From: UBA699 sp050261915
GTDB lineage: Bacteria > Bacillota > Clostridia > Clostridiales > Clostridiaceae
Direction of reading: 5' to 3'
DNA: 64,000 bases
Assembly (NCBI GenBank): GCA_050261915.1
Contig: JBLNDT010000089.1
Coordinates: forward strand, 139,496 to 203,495
Shown piece after piece: positions 1 to 10,000 of the stretch (the stretch's first letter is position 1; every line of letters starts with the position of its first letter). The position numbers and the translations under genes are program-made. Below the pieces are notes generated by a model that was given only the letters and a program-made list of their open reading frames with translations, made no database searches and was not told where the DNA came from.

Positions 1-726
1 GATAAGAAAACAGCTTCTGTTGTTGAAGTAAACTGTGAAACAGACTTTGTTGCAGTAAATGAAGCTTTTGTAGACTTTGTAGACAATGTTGCTAAACAGG
101 CAGCTTCAACAGATGCTGCAGATATAGATGCTTTTGTAGAAGAAAAATATATAGCTGACTCTGAAATTTCAGTTAAGGATGCTGTTACAAACTTAATTGC
201 AAAACTTGGAGAAAACATGTCTGTAAGAAGATTCAACAAGCTTACAGTAGACAATGGAGTAATTGAAAGCTATGTACACGGTGGTGGAAGAATTGCTGTT
301 TTAGTTAAGCTTGAATGTGAAAAAGCAAGCCCTGAATTAAGTGTTGTTGCAAAAGATGTAGCTATGCAGGTTGCTGCTGCAAATCCTCTTTTCCTTAACA
401 GAGAAGCAGTTGATAATGCAACTTTAGAACAGGAAAAAGAAATTTACAGAGTTCAGGCATTAAATGAAGGAAAACCTGAAGCTATAGTTGAAAAAATGAC
501 TATGGGAAGAATCCAGAAGTACTATAAGGAAAACTGCCTAATAGAACAGATTTGGGTTAAAAATCCTGACTACACAATCACAAAATATCTTCAAGAAAAA
601 TCTAAAGAAGTTGGTGCTCCAATTTCAATAGCTGCTTTCGTTAGATATGAAAGAGGCGAGGGTATAGAAAAGAAAGAAGAAAATTTTGCTGAAGAAGTTC
701 AAAAACAACTTGAGAAGAACAAATAA
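1..726 (+). CDS. tsf: Elongation factor Ts, 3' part (5' end outside window)
   Basis: Guanine nucleotide exchange factor that regenerates EF-Tu-GTP in the cytoplasm. The frame is open from base 1 and gives 241 residues; the family is about 300 residues in clostridia, so roughly 60 N-terminal residues (the UBA-like domain) lie outside. The conserved block VNCETDFVAVNEAF is at the start of the window and MSVRRF begins at base 217, which is an internal Met and not the start. A hairpin terminator follows directly and pyrH is next, the usual rpsB-tsf-pyrH-frr order. Identification is firm. Confidence 0.97.
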   Translation, partial: DKKTASVVEVNCETDFVAVNEAFVDFVDNVAKQAASTDAADIDAFVEEKYIADSEISVKDAVTNLIAKLGENMSVRRFNKLTVDNGVIESYVHGGGRIAVLVKLECEKASPELSVVAKDVAMQVAAANPLFLNREAVDNATLEQEKEIYRVQALNEGKPEAIVEKMTMGRIQKYYKENCLIEQIWVKNPDYTITKYLQEKSKEVGAPISIAAFVRYERGEGIEKKEENFAEEVQKQLEKNK

Positions 727-731
727 TAATT

Positions 732-762
732 AAAAAGGGAACACTGGGTGTTCTCTTTTTTT
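732..762 (+). terminator. Intrinsic terminator after tsf
   Basis: GAACAC and GTGTTC pair around a TGG loop, with extra A-T and G-T pairs at the base, followed by seven T. It probably ends the rpsB-tsf transcript or attenuates read-through into pyrH. Confidence 0.85.
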
Positions 763-815
763 AAAGCAATATAATAAATTTTATTATGTAATTTTTTCAA
801 ATGGAGGTATAATGT

Positions 816-1535
816 ATGTATGATACTAAATATAAAAAGGTTATGCTTAAGCTTTCCGGTGAAGCCTTATCTGGTGAACAAGGCTATGGAATCGACTTTG
901 CTGTAACTAACAGAATTGCCAGTGAAATTAAAGAATTAATAGACATGGGAATTCAAGTTGGATGCGTAGTTGGAGGCGGAAACATCTGGAGAGGAAGATC
1001 CGGAGAAGGCATGGACAGAACCACTGCTGATTATATGGGAATGCTTGCTACATGTATCAATGCACTTGCCTTACAGGATTCTCTTGAAAACATGGGTGTT
1101 ATGACTAGAGTTCAATCTGCAATTGAAATGAGAGAAATTGCTGAACCATTTATTAGAAGACGTGCTATGCGTCATCTTGAAAAAAACAGGGTAGTAATTT
1201 TTGCAGCAGGTACGGGAAATCCATACTTCTCAACAGATACTACAGCAGCATTAAGAGCGGCTGAAATAGAAGCTGATGTTATACTCCTTGCAAAAAAAGT
1301 TGATGGTGTATATGACAAAGATCCAAAAAAATATAGTGATGCTAAGAAAATTGACAACTTAAACTACATAGAAGTACTTGATAAAGGACTTCAGGTAATG
1401 GATTCAACAGCTACATCCCTTTGTATGGACAATAACATACCTATACTTGTATTTGGTCTAGATGAACCTGGAAACATAAAAAAGGCAGTTATGGGTGAAA
1501 AAATAGGTACTTTGGTATCAAACAATAATAATTAA
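816..1535 (+). CDS. pyrH: UMP kinase
   Basis: Phosphorylates UMP to UDP with ATP, the first committed step from UMP to UTP and CTP; a cytoplasmic hexamer of the amino-acid-kinase fold. At 239 residues it has the family length. KLSGEAL (residues 12-18) and the phosphate loop GGGNIWRG (about 53-60) are visible. ATG at 816 follows TGGAGG with good spacing; another ATG at 812 is in the wrong frame. frr follows after 20 bases, so the two are probably cotranscribed. Confidence 0.97.
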   Translation: MYDTKYKKVMLKLSGEALSGEQGYGIDFAVTNRIASEIKELIDMGIQVGCVVGGGNIWRGRSGEGMDRTTADYMGMLATCINALALQDSLENMGVMTRVQSAIEMREIAEPFIRRRAMRHLEKNRVVIFAAGTGNPYFSTDTTAALRAAEIEADVILLAKKVDGVYDKDPKKYSDAKKIDNLNYIEVLDKGLQVMDSTATSLCMDNNIPILVFGLDEPGNIKKAVMGEKIGTLVSNNNN

Positions 1536-1555
1536 TTATTAGGAGGTATTTGTTT

Positions 1556-2113
1556 ATGATTAAAGACATTATTTCAAAAGCAGATGAAAAAATGGGAAAG
1601 TCCATTGCAGTTTTAAAAAAGGACCTTGCTTCTATGAAAGCAGGAAGAGCTAACCCTCAAATGCTAGACAGGATTGAAGCTGAATATTATGGAACTGTTA
1701 CACCATTAAATCAGTTAGCAAATATTTCTTCACCTGAGCCTAGAATACTCCTTATACAGCCTTGGGACAAAGGTTCCATAAAGGCAATAGAAAAGGCAAT
1801 CTTAACATCAGATTTAGGAATAAACCCATCTAATGACGGTGTTGCCATAAGACTTATTGTTCCTGAATTAACAGAAGAAACTAGAAAAAATATAGTTAAA
1901 AATGTTAAAAAGGCTGGAGAAGAAACAAAAGTTGCTATTAGAGCTATTAGAAGAGATTGCAACGATAAAATTAAGGCAATGAAAAAGGAACACGAACTTC
2001 CTGAAGATGATATTAAAAAGGCTGAAGATGATATTCAGAAGAAAACTGATGCCTACATTAAGGAAATAGATAAAATAGTGGATGCTAAGGATAAGGAAGT
2101 TATGTCTGTTTAG
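1556..2113 (+). CDS. frr: Ribosome recycling factor
   Basis: Splits post-termination ribosomes together with EF-G. It has 185 residues, the standard length. Conserved features are KAGRANPQMLDRIEAEYYG, the PLNQLANIS segment and LLIQPWDKG. The frame also offers TTG at 1550, but AGGAGG at 1541-1546 lies only three bases from it and nine from ATG at 1556, so the ATG giving MIKDII is preferred. A strong terminator follows immediately. Confidence 0.96.
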   Translation: MIKDIISKADEKMGKSIAVLKKDLASMKAGRANPQMLDRIEAEYYGTVTPLNQLANISSPEPRILLIQPWDKGSIKAIEKAILTSDLGINPSNDGVAIRLIVPELTEETRKNIVKNVKKAGEETKVAIRAIRRDCNDKIKAMKKEHELPEDDIKKAEDDIQKKTDAYIKEIDKIVDAKDKEVMSV

Positions 2114-2117
2114 CATC

Positions 2118-2146
2118 AATAAACCTGCGTTTTCGCAGGTTTTATT
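2118..2146 (+). terminator. Intrinsic terminator after frr
   Basis: A near-perfect inverted repeat: AATAAACCTGCG, loop TTTT, CGCAGGTTTTATT. The downstream arm doubles as the T-rich tail. It separates the pyrH-frr unit from uppS. Confidence 0.9.
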
Positions 2147-2160
2147 GCTCTAAATATAAT
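2132..2160 (+). promoter_or_regulatory. Possible promoter for uppS operon
   Basis: TATAAT at 2155-2160 sits 17 bases after TTCGCA (2132-2137), a weak -35 that lies inside the frr terminator arm. The -10 is perfect and the -35 only fair; read-through is an alternative. Confidence 0.35.
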
Positions 2161-2181
2161 AGGAGAAATGGAGAAATACAA

Positions 2182-2943
2182 TTGTTTAGTTTTTTTAAAA
2201 ATAGAAATAATGTGAATGGAGATCCTTTTAGAAAAAAACTTGACTATAATAGGATTCCAAAGCATATAGCTATAATAATGGATGGTAATGGAAGGTGGGC
2301 CAAAGAAAGAAATCTTCCACGAACCATGGGACATAAGGCAGGAATTGAAGCAGTTAGAGAAATAGTAAAAGAAGCAAGTATACTAAATATTAAATATCTC
2401 ACTCTTTATGGTTTTTCAACTGAAAATTGGAAAAGACCAAAAGATGAAGTTAATGCTCTTATGAACCTTTTAGTGGAATACCTTGTGAAGGAATTTGAGG
2501 AGCTTAACTTAAACAATGTTGTAATCAGGTCCATAGGAGATATAGAAATGCTCCCTGATGCTTGCCAGAGAGAGCTTAACTCTGCATACGAAAAAACTAA
2601 AAACAATACCGGACTTACTTTAAATCTTGCATTTAACTATGGAGGAAGAACTGAACTGGTTCATGCATTTAACAGTATTTTAGAAGACGTAAAGTCTGGG
2701 ATAATAAAAGAAGTTACTGAAGAAACTATTGCAGACCATCTTTATACAAAGGGAATGCCTGATCCTGATCTAATAATCAGACCAAGCGGCGAACTTAGAC
2801 TCAGCAATTTTCTTCTTTGGCAATGTGCTTACTCTGAATTTTGGTTTTCAAACGTAAAATGGCCGGACTTTAAAAAGGAAAACCTTCATGAAGCTATATA
2901 TGACTATCAGATGAGGGATAGAAGGTTTGGCAAAATAAAATAG
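2182..2943 (+). CDS. uppS: Undecaprenyl diphosphate synthase
   Basis: cis-Prenyltransferase that condenses isopentenyl diphosphate onto farnesyl diphosphate to make the C55 carrier lipid for wall synthesis. The catalytic MDGNGRWA motif places the aspartate at residue 34. The C-terminal signature includes RPSGELRLSNFLLWQ (from about residue 200) followed by AYSEFWF. There are 253 residues. The start is TTG at 2182, eight bases after GGAG; no ATG lies between it and the conserved core. cdsA follows by 16 bases, starting a membrane-precursor operon. Confidence 0.96.
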   Translation: MFSFFKNRNNVNGDPFRKKLDYNRIPKHIAIIMDGNGRWAKERNLPRTMGHKAGIEAVREIVKEASILNIKYLTLYGFSTENWKRPKDEVNALMNLLVEYLVKEFEELNLNNVVIRSIGDIEMLPDACQRELNSAYEKTKNNTGLTLNLAFNYGGRTELVHAFNSILEDVKSGIIKEVTEETIADHLYTKGMPDPDLIIRPSGELRLSNFLLWQCAYSEFWFSNVKWPDFKKENLHEAIYDYQMRDRRFGKIK

Positions 2944-2959
2944 GTATGAGGTTGATTTT

Positions 2960-3763
2960 ATGAATAATAGATATATAGGCGCTCTTGTTTTATCTCCTTT
3001 TGTAATATTTTTATTTCTAGGTGGAATAGTTCTTAAATATATTGTATTAGCACTCTCCTTAGGTGGTATGTACGAATTATACAAGGTTTCACGAGTTAAG
3101 GGAATAAACCCTATAAGCTATGCAGGTTATGGTTTGTGCATAATATATTATATAATGCTTGGGAAAAGCACTGCCTTTGATAACATATTCCTTATTACAA
3201 TAATTTCTTTATTGATTTTATTCTGCATTCCTGTATTTGATACAAAATATAACTATTTGGATATAGCAGTTACAATATTATCATTTCTATATATACCAAT
3301 ATTCTTTAGTTTTATAGTATTAGTTGAAAATATGGAATATGGAAATTATTTTGTATGGTTAATATTTATATCAGCCTGGATGAGCGATACCTCAGCATAC
3401 TATGCAGGTAAATTTTTTGGCAGACACAAACTGTGTCCAAAGGTTAGTCCAAAGAAAACTATAGAGGGCTCAATTGGAGGCATTATAGGAAGTGCAGCTG
3501 CATGCGGAGCTTTTGGTGCCTTTATAATAAACCATGGAGTAGATGTGCAATTAATACATTTTGTTGCCATAGGTGTTATAGCAGGGGCTATTTCTCAGTT
3601 TGGAGACCTTACCGCATCTTCAATTAAAAGATACTCAGGTGTAAAAGATTATAGCAACCTTATTCCAGGTCATGGTGGAATACTTGACAGGTTTGACAGC
3701 ATACTTTTTTCATCAGTTATAGTTTTTTACTATTTGTATTTTGTACTTAACTTTTATATTTAA
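2960..3763 (+). CDS. cdsA: Phosphatidate cytidylyltransferase
   Basis: Makes CDP-diacylglycerol from phosphatidate and CTP, the branch point for phospholipid head groups; integral membrane protein. It has 267 residues with about eight hydrophobic segments. The CDS family signature is complete near residues 220-247: SIKRYSGVKDYSN then PGHGGILDRFD. It sits between uppS and dxr as in most Firmicutes. Its product feeds PgsA, also encoded in this window. Confidence 0.96.
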   Translation: MNNRYIGALVLSPFVIFLFLGGIVLKYIVLALSLGGMYELYKVSRVKGINPISYAGYGLCIIYYIMLGKSTAFDNIFLITIISLLILFCIPVFDTKYNYLDIAVTILSFLYIPIFFSFIVLVENMEYGNYFVWLIFISAWMSDTSAYYAGKFFGRHKLCPKVSPKKTIEGSIGGIIGSAAACGAFGAFIINHGVDVQLIHFVAIGVIAGAISQFGDLTASSIKRYSGVKDYSNLIPGHGGILDRFDSILFSSVIVFYYLYFVLNFYI

Positions 3764-3773
3764 GGGGATTTAT

Positions 3774-4928
3774 ATGAAGAACATATGTATTCTTGGAGCA
3801 ACAGGTTCAATTGGGACTCAAACTTTAGATGTTATAAGAAGTGACAGCTCAAATTTTAAGCTGATGTCTATATCTTCTAATAAAAATGTCAATACTACAA
3901 TTAGTATAATTAAAGAATTCAAGCCCTTATATGCAGCTGTTACCGATATTGCTGCATATAATGCAATTAATTCATTTTGCAGGGAAACAAACAGTAAAAC
4001 AGAAGTACTTTATGGAATGGAAGGCTTAAATAAAATAGTTTGCCAGCCTGAAATAGACATAGTAGTAACTTCTGTAGTAGGTATGATTGGTCTTGTTCCT
4101 ACAATTAATGCAATTAAAAGTGGAAAAGATATAGCGTTGGCAAACAAGGAAACTCTTGTAGCAGGAGGAAGTCTTGTTATGAAGGAGGTTTCTCTTAACA
4201 ATGTTAAAATACTTCCTGTGGATTCAGAACATGGAGCAGTATTCCAATGTCTTCAAGGAAACAGCAGAGAAGATATAAACAACATACTATTAACAGCTTC
4301 CGGAGGGCCTTTTAGGGGTAAAACAATAAATGATCTCATGAATATATCTGTGGAGGAAGCATTAAATCATCCTAAGTGGAATATGGGAAAAAAAATATCA
4401 ATAGATTCAGCAACTCTTATGAATAAGGGTCTTGAAGTAATTGAAGCACATTGGCTCTTTGGAGTTGATTATGAAAACATAAAGGTTGTAGTTCACCCTC
4501 AGAGCATAATTCATTCAATGGTTGAATATAAGGATGGCAGTATAATTGCAGAACTTAGTGATCCAGACATGAAGCTCCCAATACAATATGCATTGAACTA
4601 TCCAAAAAGGAAGGAATCAGTTATAAAACCACTTAACTTTTTTGAAACAGGAAATCTTTCCTTTGAGAAACCTGATATGGATACTTTTAAATGCCTGAAG
4701 CTGGCATACCAGGCAGGAAAAACCGGGGGAACCCTTCCAGCTATTTTAAATGCTGCAAATGAAGCAGCTGTAGAACTTTTTCTAAATAAGAAAATAAAAT
4801 TTCTGGATATAAGCAGAATTATTGAAGAATGTATGTTAAAATTCTCTTATACACATGATTTTCAAATAGAAGATGTGATTCTTTTAGACAGAAAAGTTAA
4901 AGAATACATAATCAATAATTATAAATAG
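3774..4928 (+). CDS. dxr: 1-deoxy-D-xylulose-5-phosphate reductoisomerase
   Basis: Second enzyme of the MEP isoprenoid pathway; NADPH-dependent rearrangement and reduction of DXP to MEP. GATGSIG (residues 8-14) binds NADPH; NKETLVAGG (about 124) and SEHGAVFQ (about 151) form the metal and substrate site. The frame is open from 3741, but the GGGG-containing ribosome site at 3764-3767 points to ATG 3774, giving 384 residues and an N-terminal MKNICILGATG. Neighbours uppS and ispG belong to the same pathway. Confidence 0.96.
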   Translation: MKNICILGATGSIGTQTLDVIRSDSSNFKLMSISSNKNVNTTISIIKEFKPLYAAVTDIAAYNAINSFCRETNSKTEVLYGMEGLNKIVCQPEIDIVVTSVVGMIGLVPTINAIKSGKDIALANKETLVAGGSLVMKEVSLNNVKILPVDSEHGAVFQCLQGNSREDINNILLTASGGPFRGKTINDLMNISVEEALNHPKWNMGKKISIDSATLMNKGLEVIEAHWLFGVDYENIKVVVHPQSIIHSMVEYKDGSIIAELSDPDMKLPIQYALNYPKRKESVIKPLNFFETGNLSFEKPDMDTFKCLKLAYQAGKTGGTLPAILNAANEAAVELFLNKKIKFLDISRIIEECMLKFSYTHDFQIEDVILLDRKVKEYIINNYK

Positions 4929-4940
4929 GAGGAAAGATAT

Positions 4941-5951
4941 TTGTACGTTATATATGCAATTATTGCTTTCAGTGTTTTAATAATAGTTCATGAGCTTGGT
5001 CATTTTACTATGGCTAAACTTAATAATGTTATGGTAGAGGAATTTTCCCTAGGAATGGGACCAAAATTATATGGAATCCAAGGAAAAGAAACGAAATACC
5101 TGATTAAGGCGTTTCCAATTGGCGGGTATGTAAAGATGCTTGGAGATGAAGGTGCATCCACTGATCCTAGAGCATTTAATAATAAAAAACCAATACAAAA
5201 ATTAAGCATAGTTATTGCTGGTCCAATAATGAACCTAATCCTTGGTGTAATACTTTTTGCAATGGTTTCAGGGTTTAAAGGCTATTATACTCCTGTGATT
5301 GATAAGCTTACAGATAACGGGCCTGCAAAAACCGCTGGTTTACTGCCTGGTGATAAGCTTTTAAAAATAAATAGCACAAAGATATTAACATGGGAAGATT
5401 TTGCCACTGATGTATATACTTCAAATGGAAAGCCTGTTACTATTACCTACTCAAGAAATAATAAGGTCAGTACAATGTCTATAACGCCAGTTAAAGATGT
5501 TGAGCAAAACAGGTATATGGTAGGAATCTATCCAACTGAAGTAACGAGCCCAAGTATAATACAGTCTATAAATTATGGAATGAATGAATCTGTTTCCCTT
5601 ACAAAGCAAACAGCTGGTTTTTTCAAAACACTTTTTACAGGAAAAGCTTCAATGAATGACTTTGGGGGACCGGTAACAATAATAAAATATTCAGGTGCGG
5701 CTGCAAAAGCTGGAATAATAACTTTAATGTCTTTTTCTGCATATATAAGCATACAGCTTGCAATTTTCAATATAATACCTTTTCCTGCATTAGATGGAGG
5801 ATATATATTCTTGTATCTATTTGAAATAATTACTGGAAGAAAAGTAGATGACAATAAGGTGGGTATAATTAATTACTTTGGATTTGCAGTGCTTATGATG
5901 CTCATGGTAATTGTTACTATTAAAGATATAATCTATCCTATAAATATTTAA
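4941..5951 (+). CDS. rseP: RIP metalloprotease (site-2 protease)
   Basis: Intramembrane zinc protease that cleaves membrane-bound anti-sigma factors and signal-peptide remnants (RasP in Bacillus). HELGH is at residues 17-21 in the first membrane segment. A PDZ domain spans about 115-190, and the second active-site motif, PALDGGYIF, lies in a late membrane segment. There are 336 residues. The start is TTG at 4941, about six bases after AGGAGG. It stands between dxr and ispG, its usual place. Confidence 0.94.
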   Translation: MYVIYAIIAFSVLIIVHELGHFTMAKLNNVMVEEFSLGMGPKLYGIQGKETKYLIKAFPIGGYVKMLGDEGASTDPRAFNNKKPIQKLSIVIAGPIMNLILGVILFAMVSGFKGYYTPVIDKLTDNGPAKTAGLLPGDKLLKINSTKILTWEDFATDVYTSNGKPVTITYSRNNKVSTMSITPVKDVEQNRYMVGIYPTEVTSPSIIQSINYGMNESVSLTKQTAGFFKTLFTGKASMNDFGGPVTIIKYSGAAAKAGIITLMSFSAYISIQLAIFNIIPFPALDGGYIFLYLFEIITGRKVDDNKVGIINYFGFAVLMMLMVIVTIKDIIYPINI

Positions 5952-5971
5952 TACAATTGGAGATGAATCTT

Positions 5972-7021
5972 TTGATAAGAAAAATTACACGAAAAATAAA
6001 AGTTGGAAACATTTTTGTAGGCGGAGATTCTCCTATAACAATTCAATCTATGACAAATACTGATACGAGGAATTCTAAATCAACAATACTTCAGATAAAG
6101 GAGCTTGAAACCGCGGGGTGTGATATAGTACGATGTGCAGTTCCAGATTTTGAAGCATCAACTGCTCTAAAGGATATAATTAAAGAGGTTAAAATACCTG
6201 TTGTTGCCGATATACATTTTGACCACCGTTTGGCACTGGATGCAATGGATGCAGGGGTATCAGCACTTAGGATAAACCCTGGAAACATTGGAAGTATGGA
6301 GAATGTACGACTTTTGGCTGATAAAGCAAAAAAACTCTGCATACCTATCAGGATTGGAGTAAACTCAGGCTCTTTAAAAAAAGATATATTAGAAAAATAC
6401 GGTAAGGTATGCCCTGAAGCTCTTGTGGAAAGTGCTATGCAGCATGTTAATATTCTTGAAAAATGCAATTTTAACGATATAGTAATTTCTATAAAATCAT
6501 CTAATGTACTTCAGATGATTGACAGTTACAGAATTATTTCAGACAAGGTGGATTACCCTCTTCATCTAGGAGTTACGGAAGCAGGAACCCCATGGAGGGG
6601 TACAATAAAATCAAGCATAGGAATAGGGACTTTACTTTGTGAGGGTATAGGTGACACAATAAGGGTTTCTTTAACTGGTGATCCTGTGGAGGAAGTACGT
6701 TGCGGCAGGGAAATATTAAAATCCATCGGATATATAAAAGATGGAATTGAATTTATATCATGTCCTACATGTGGCAGGACCCAAATTAAACTTATAGAAA
6801 TTGCCAAGGAAGTTGAAGAAAGACTTTCTAACTGCAATAAAAATATTAAAGTTGCAATTATGGGCTGCGTAGTTAATGGCCCAGGTGAAGCAAGAGAAGC
6901 TGATATTGGAATTGCAGGCGGAATAAATGAGGGCTTAATATTTAAAAAAGGTGAAATAATAAAAAAGGTTAAGGAAGAATTTCTTGTAGATGAACTAATA
7001 AGAGAAATAGAAAATTTATAA
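5972..7021 (+). CDS. ispG: 4-hydroxy-3-methylbut-2-en-1-yl diphosphate synthase (flavodoxin)
   Basis: Fe-S enzyme of the MEP pathway converting MEcPP to HMBPP, the substrate of the IspH domain encoded near 61 kb. Cluster ligands C264, C267 and C299 are visible in SCPTCGR and MGCVVNGPG. The frame is open from TTG 5957, but GGAG at 5959-5962 lies nine bases before TTG 5972, so MIRKITRK with 349 residues is chosen. A 9-bp hairpin overlaps its stop codon. Confidence 0.95.
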   Translation: MIRKITRKIKVGNIFVGGDSPITIQSMTNTDTRNSKSTILQIKELETAGCDIVRCAVPDFEASTALKDIIKEVKIPVVADIHFDHRLALDAMDAGVSALRINPGNIGSMENVRLLADKAKKLCIPIRIGVNSGSLKKDILEKYGKVCPEALVESAMQHVNILEKCNFNDIVISIKSSNVLQMIDSYRIISDKVDYPLHLGVTEAGTPWRGTIKSSIGIGTLLCEGIGDTIRVSLTGDPVEEVRCGREILKSIGYIKDGIEFISCPTCGRTQIKLIEIAKEVEERLSNCNKNIKVAIMGCVVNGPGEAREADIGIAGGINEGLIFKKGEIIKKVKEEFLVDELIREIENL

Positions 7022-7042
7022 TATCAGACTCAGGTCTGATAT
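7021..7042 (+). terminator. Hairpin between ispG and polC
   Basis: ATATCAGAC, loop TCAG, GTCTGATAT: a perfect 9-bp stem starting on the ispG stop codon. The following bases (TTCAATCTTT) are only weakly T-rich, so it may be a partial terminator or an RNA processing/stability element. Confidence 0.5.
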
Positions 7043-7064
7043 TTCAATCTTTGGGGGAATAAAA

Positions 7065-10000
7065 TTGGGTGTAAATATTAGAAGTGCTCTTAGAAACAAC
7101 CAGGATTGCAGAGATATATTCATAAATAACAATGTTGAAATATTAAAGGTTCAGTATATTCAAAAGTCAAATATCCTTAAGTTAATTATGAAGTCAAAAA
7201 ATTCGATAGATAAAACTGATAAAGTAAGGATCCAAAGAGCGGTAAATCAAATGCTTGATCTTGAACTTGATGTGAATTTGATTTTTTTTAAGGATATATC
7301 TGAGGTTACCTTGGAGGAAATAAGTACAAAATACTGGCTTGAGGTTGTTGAATACATAAGTTCCAACATACCAATGTGCAAAGAATGTCTTTTAAATGCT
7401 GTTAGAAAAACAGACAGCAATGTTCTTACAATTTTATATGGGAATAAGTTCATGTATTCACTTTTAAGAAATAAAAACATTGAATCAAAGCTAAGAAATT
7501 CAATTGAAGAATTGTTTGGATTAAAAATAAATATTAATTTCAATTATGATCCAAGCCTTGAAGAAAAGGCTCCAAAAATTGAAGCTTCAAAAACAGAAAG
7601 TGTATTTGCTAAAACATCTGTTAAAGAAAAAGAAATATCTGAAAAGCCTTCCTTGCCAGTTGACGGTGTAATAACAGGAAGAAGAATTGATGAGCTTCCA
7701 CTAGATTTAAATTTAATAACAGAGCCTTTAAAAGAATGTGTCATTTCTGGTGAAATATTTAATCGTGAAATTATTGAAACTAAAAGAGGTAAAAAAATAT
7801 TTGTTTTTTATATTACCGATTATACAAGCTCCATAACAATAAAACTTTTCCCAAAACCAAAAGATATGGACAGAATTATTGAGGAGGTTAAGGAAGGTGC
7901 AAGCTTTAAAATAAGAGGGGAAATTGTAATTGATCCTTATGAAAACGAGCTTGTGATGATGGGAAGAGATATTGTAAAAACAACAAAAATAGAAAAAATG
8001 GATGTATCTGAAGAAAAAAGGGTGGAGCTTCACCTTCATACCAACATGAGTGCAATGGATGGAATCACCTCTGTTAAGGAACTTGTAGCAAGGGCTGCAA
8101 AATGGGGTCACAAGGCTGTTGCAATAACAGATCACGGTGTGGTTCAGGCATATCCTGATGCTATGGATGCTGCTAAAAAAAATAAAATAAAAGTTATATA
8201 TGGAATTGAAGCTTACCTAGTGGACGACGGGGCAGCAATAGTCACAGGCAGTTCCGAAAAAACACTTAATGATGAATTTGTGGTATTTGACATTGAAACC
8301 ACAGGTTTTTCATGTAAAAACGACAAAATTATTGAAATTGGAGCTGTAAGAATTGTAGATGGTAAAGCCACTGAAACCTTCAGCAAATTTGTAAACCCTG
8401 AAGTATCCATTCCAAATAAAATTGTGGAGCTTACTGGAATTACTGATGAAATGGTTAAAAATGCTAAAAAAATAGAGGTTGTTTTGAAAGAATTCATTGA
8501 ATTTATTGGAGATTCTGTGCTTGCAGCACATAATGCAGATTTTGATATTTCGTTTATTAAAAAGAACTGCTGCGATTTAGGTTTGGAATTTAACAATTCT
8601 GTGTTAGATACAATACCACTTTCAAAGTTATTGCTTCCTGAATTAAAAAGGTACAAGCTTGACTCCATTGCAAAACATCTGAAAATTAACATGGGAAGTC
8701 ACCACAGGGCAGTAGATGATGCAAGAACAGCAGCAGCTATAATGCTTCATTGCTTTAAGCTTCTTAAAGATAAGGATATTAATACCCTTAAAGAACTAAA
8801 TAAAGAATATATAAAAAATCAAGATTACAAAAAACTAAATTATTATCACTTAATAATACTTGCTGCAAATCAAATCGGACTTAAAAATCTTTATAAACTT
8901 GTTTCAAGGTCTAACCTTGAATATTTTTACAAAAAGCCAAGAATGCCAAAAAGCTTAATAAATGAATATAGGGAAGGCTTAATACTTGGCTCTGCTTGTG
9001 AGGCTGGGCAGGTTTACAAAGAAATACTTAATGGAAAAAGTGACGAAGAGCTTCAGGATATAATAAGTTTTTATGATTATCTTGAAATACAACCAGTGGC
9101 AAATAACATGTTTCTTGTTAAGAAGGGTGAGGTAAAGGACGCTCTTGAGCTACAAAACATAAACAGAAGAATATGCGACCTTGGTGAAAAATACAACCTT
9201 CCAGTAGCAGCCACCTGTGATGTTCACTTTTTAAACCCAAGAGACCAGGTATTTAGAAAGATACTAATGTATGGGCAGAAATATTCTGATGCAGAGGATC
9301 AGCCCCCTCTCTATTTTAGAACCACCGAAGAAATGCTTAAGGAATTCGATTATCTTGGTAGTGAAAAAGCAAAAGAAGTTGTAATATACAATACAAATAA
9401 AATTGCAGATATGGTTTTAGATGTAAAACCAATTCCTGATGAAACCTTCACACCCAAAATTGAAGGTGCAGAGGATGAAATAAAGGATATGGTTATTAAT
9501 AAGGTTCATGCTGTTTATGGTGAAAACATACCTGAAATAGTTGAAAAAAGAATGACTAAAGAACTGAATTCAATTATTAATAACGGTTATGCAGTACTTT
9601 ACCTTATAGCCCAAAAGCTTGTGGCAAAATCCTATGAGGACGGATATCTGGTTGGTTCTAGAGGATCTGTAGGATCTTCCTTTGTTGCAACAATGTCTAA
9701 TATTACAGAGGTAAACGGACTTCCTCCACATTATGTATGCTCAAAGTGTAAAAACAGTGAATTTATTACTGATGGTTCCATAAGTTCAGGTGCTGATCTC
9801 CCTGATAAGTTATGTCCTAATTGTAATATTCCATACCAAAAAGATGGACATGATATACCTTTTGAAACCTTCCTTGGTTTTGAAGGGGATAAAGAACCAG
9901 ATATTGACTTAAATTTCTCTGGGGAGTATCAGGCAGTAGTCCACAAATATACAGAGGTACTTTTTGGTAAAGGTCATGTATTTAAAGCAGGTACTATTGG

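Noticed and set aside
8213..8692. 159-codon - strand ORF
   Set aside because: Antisense to the exonuclease domain of polC; no recognisable domain or ribosome site.
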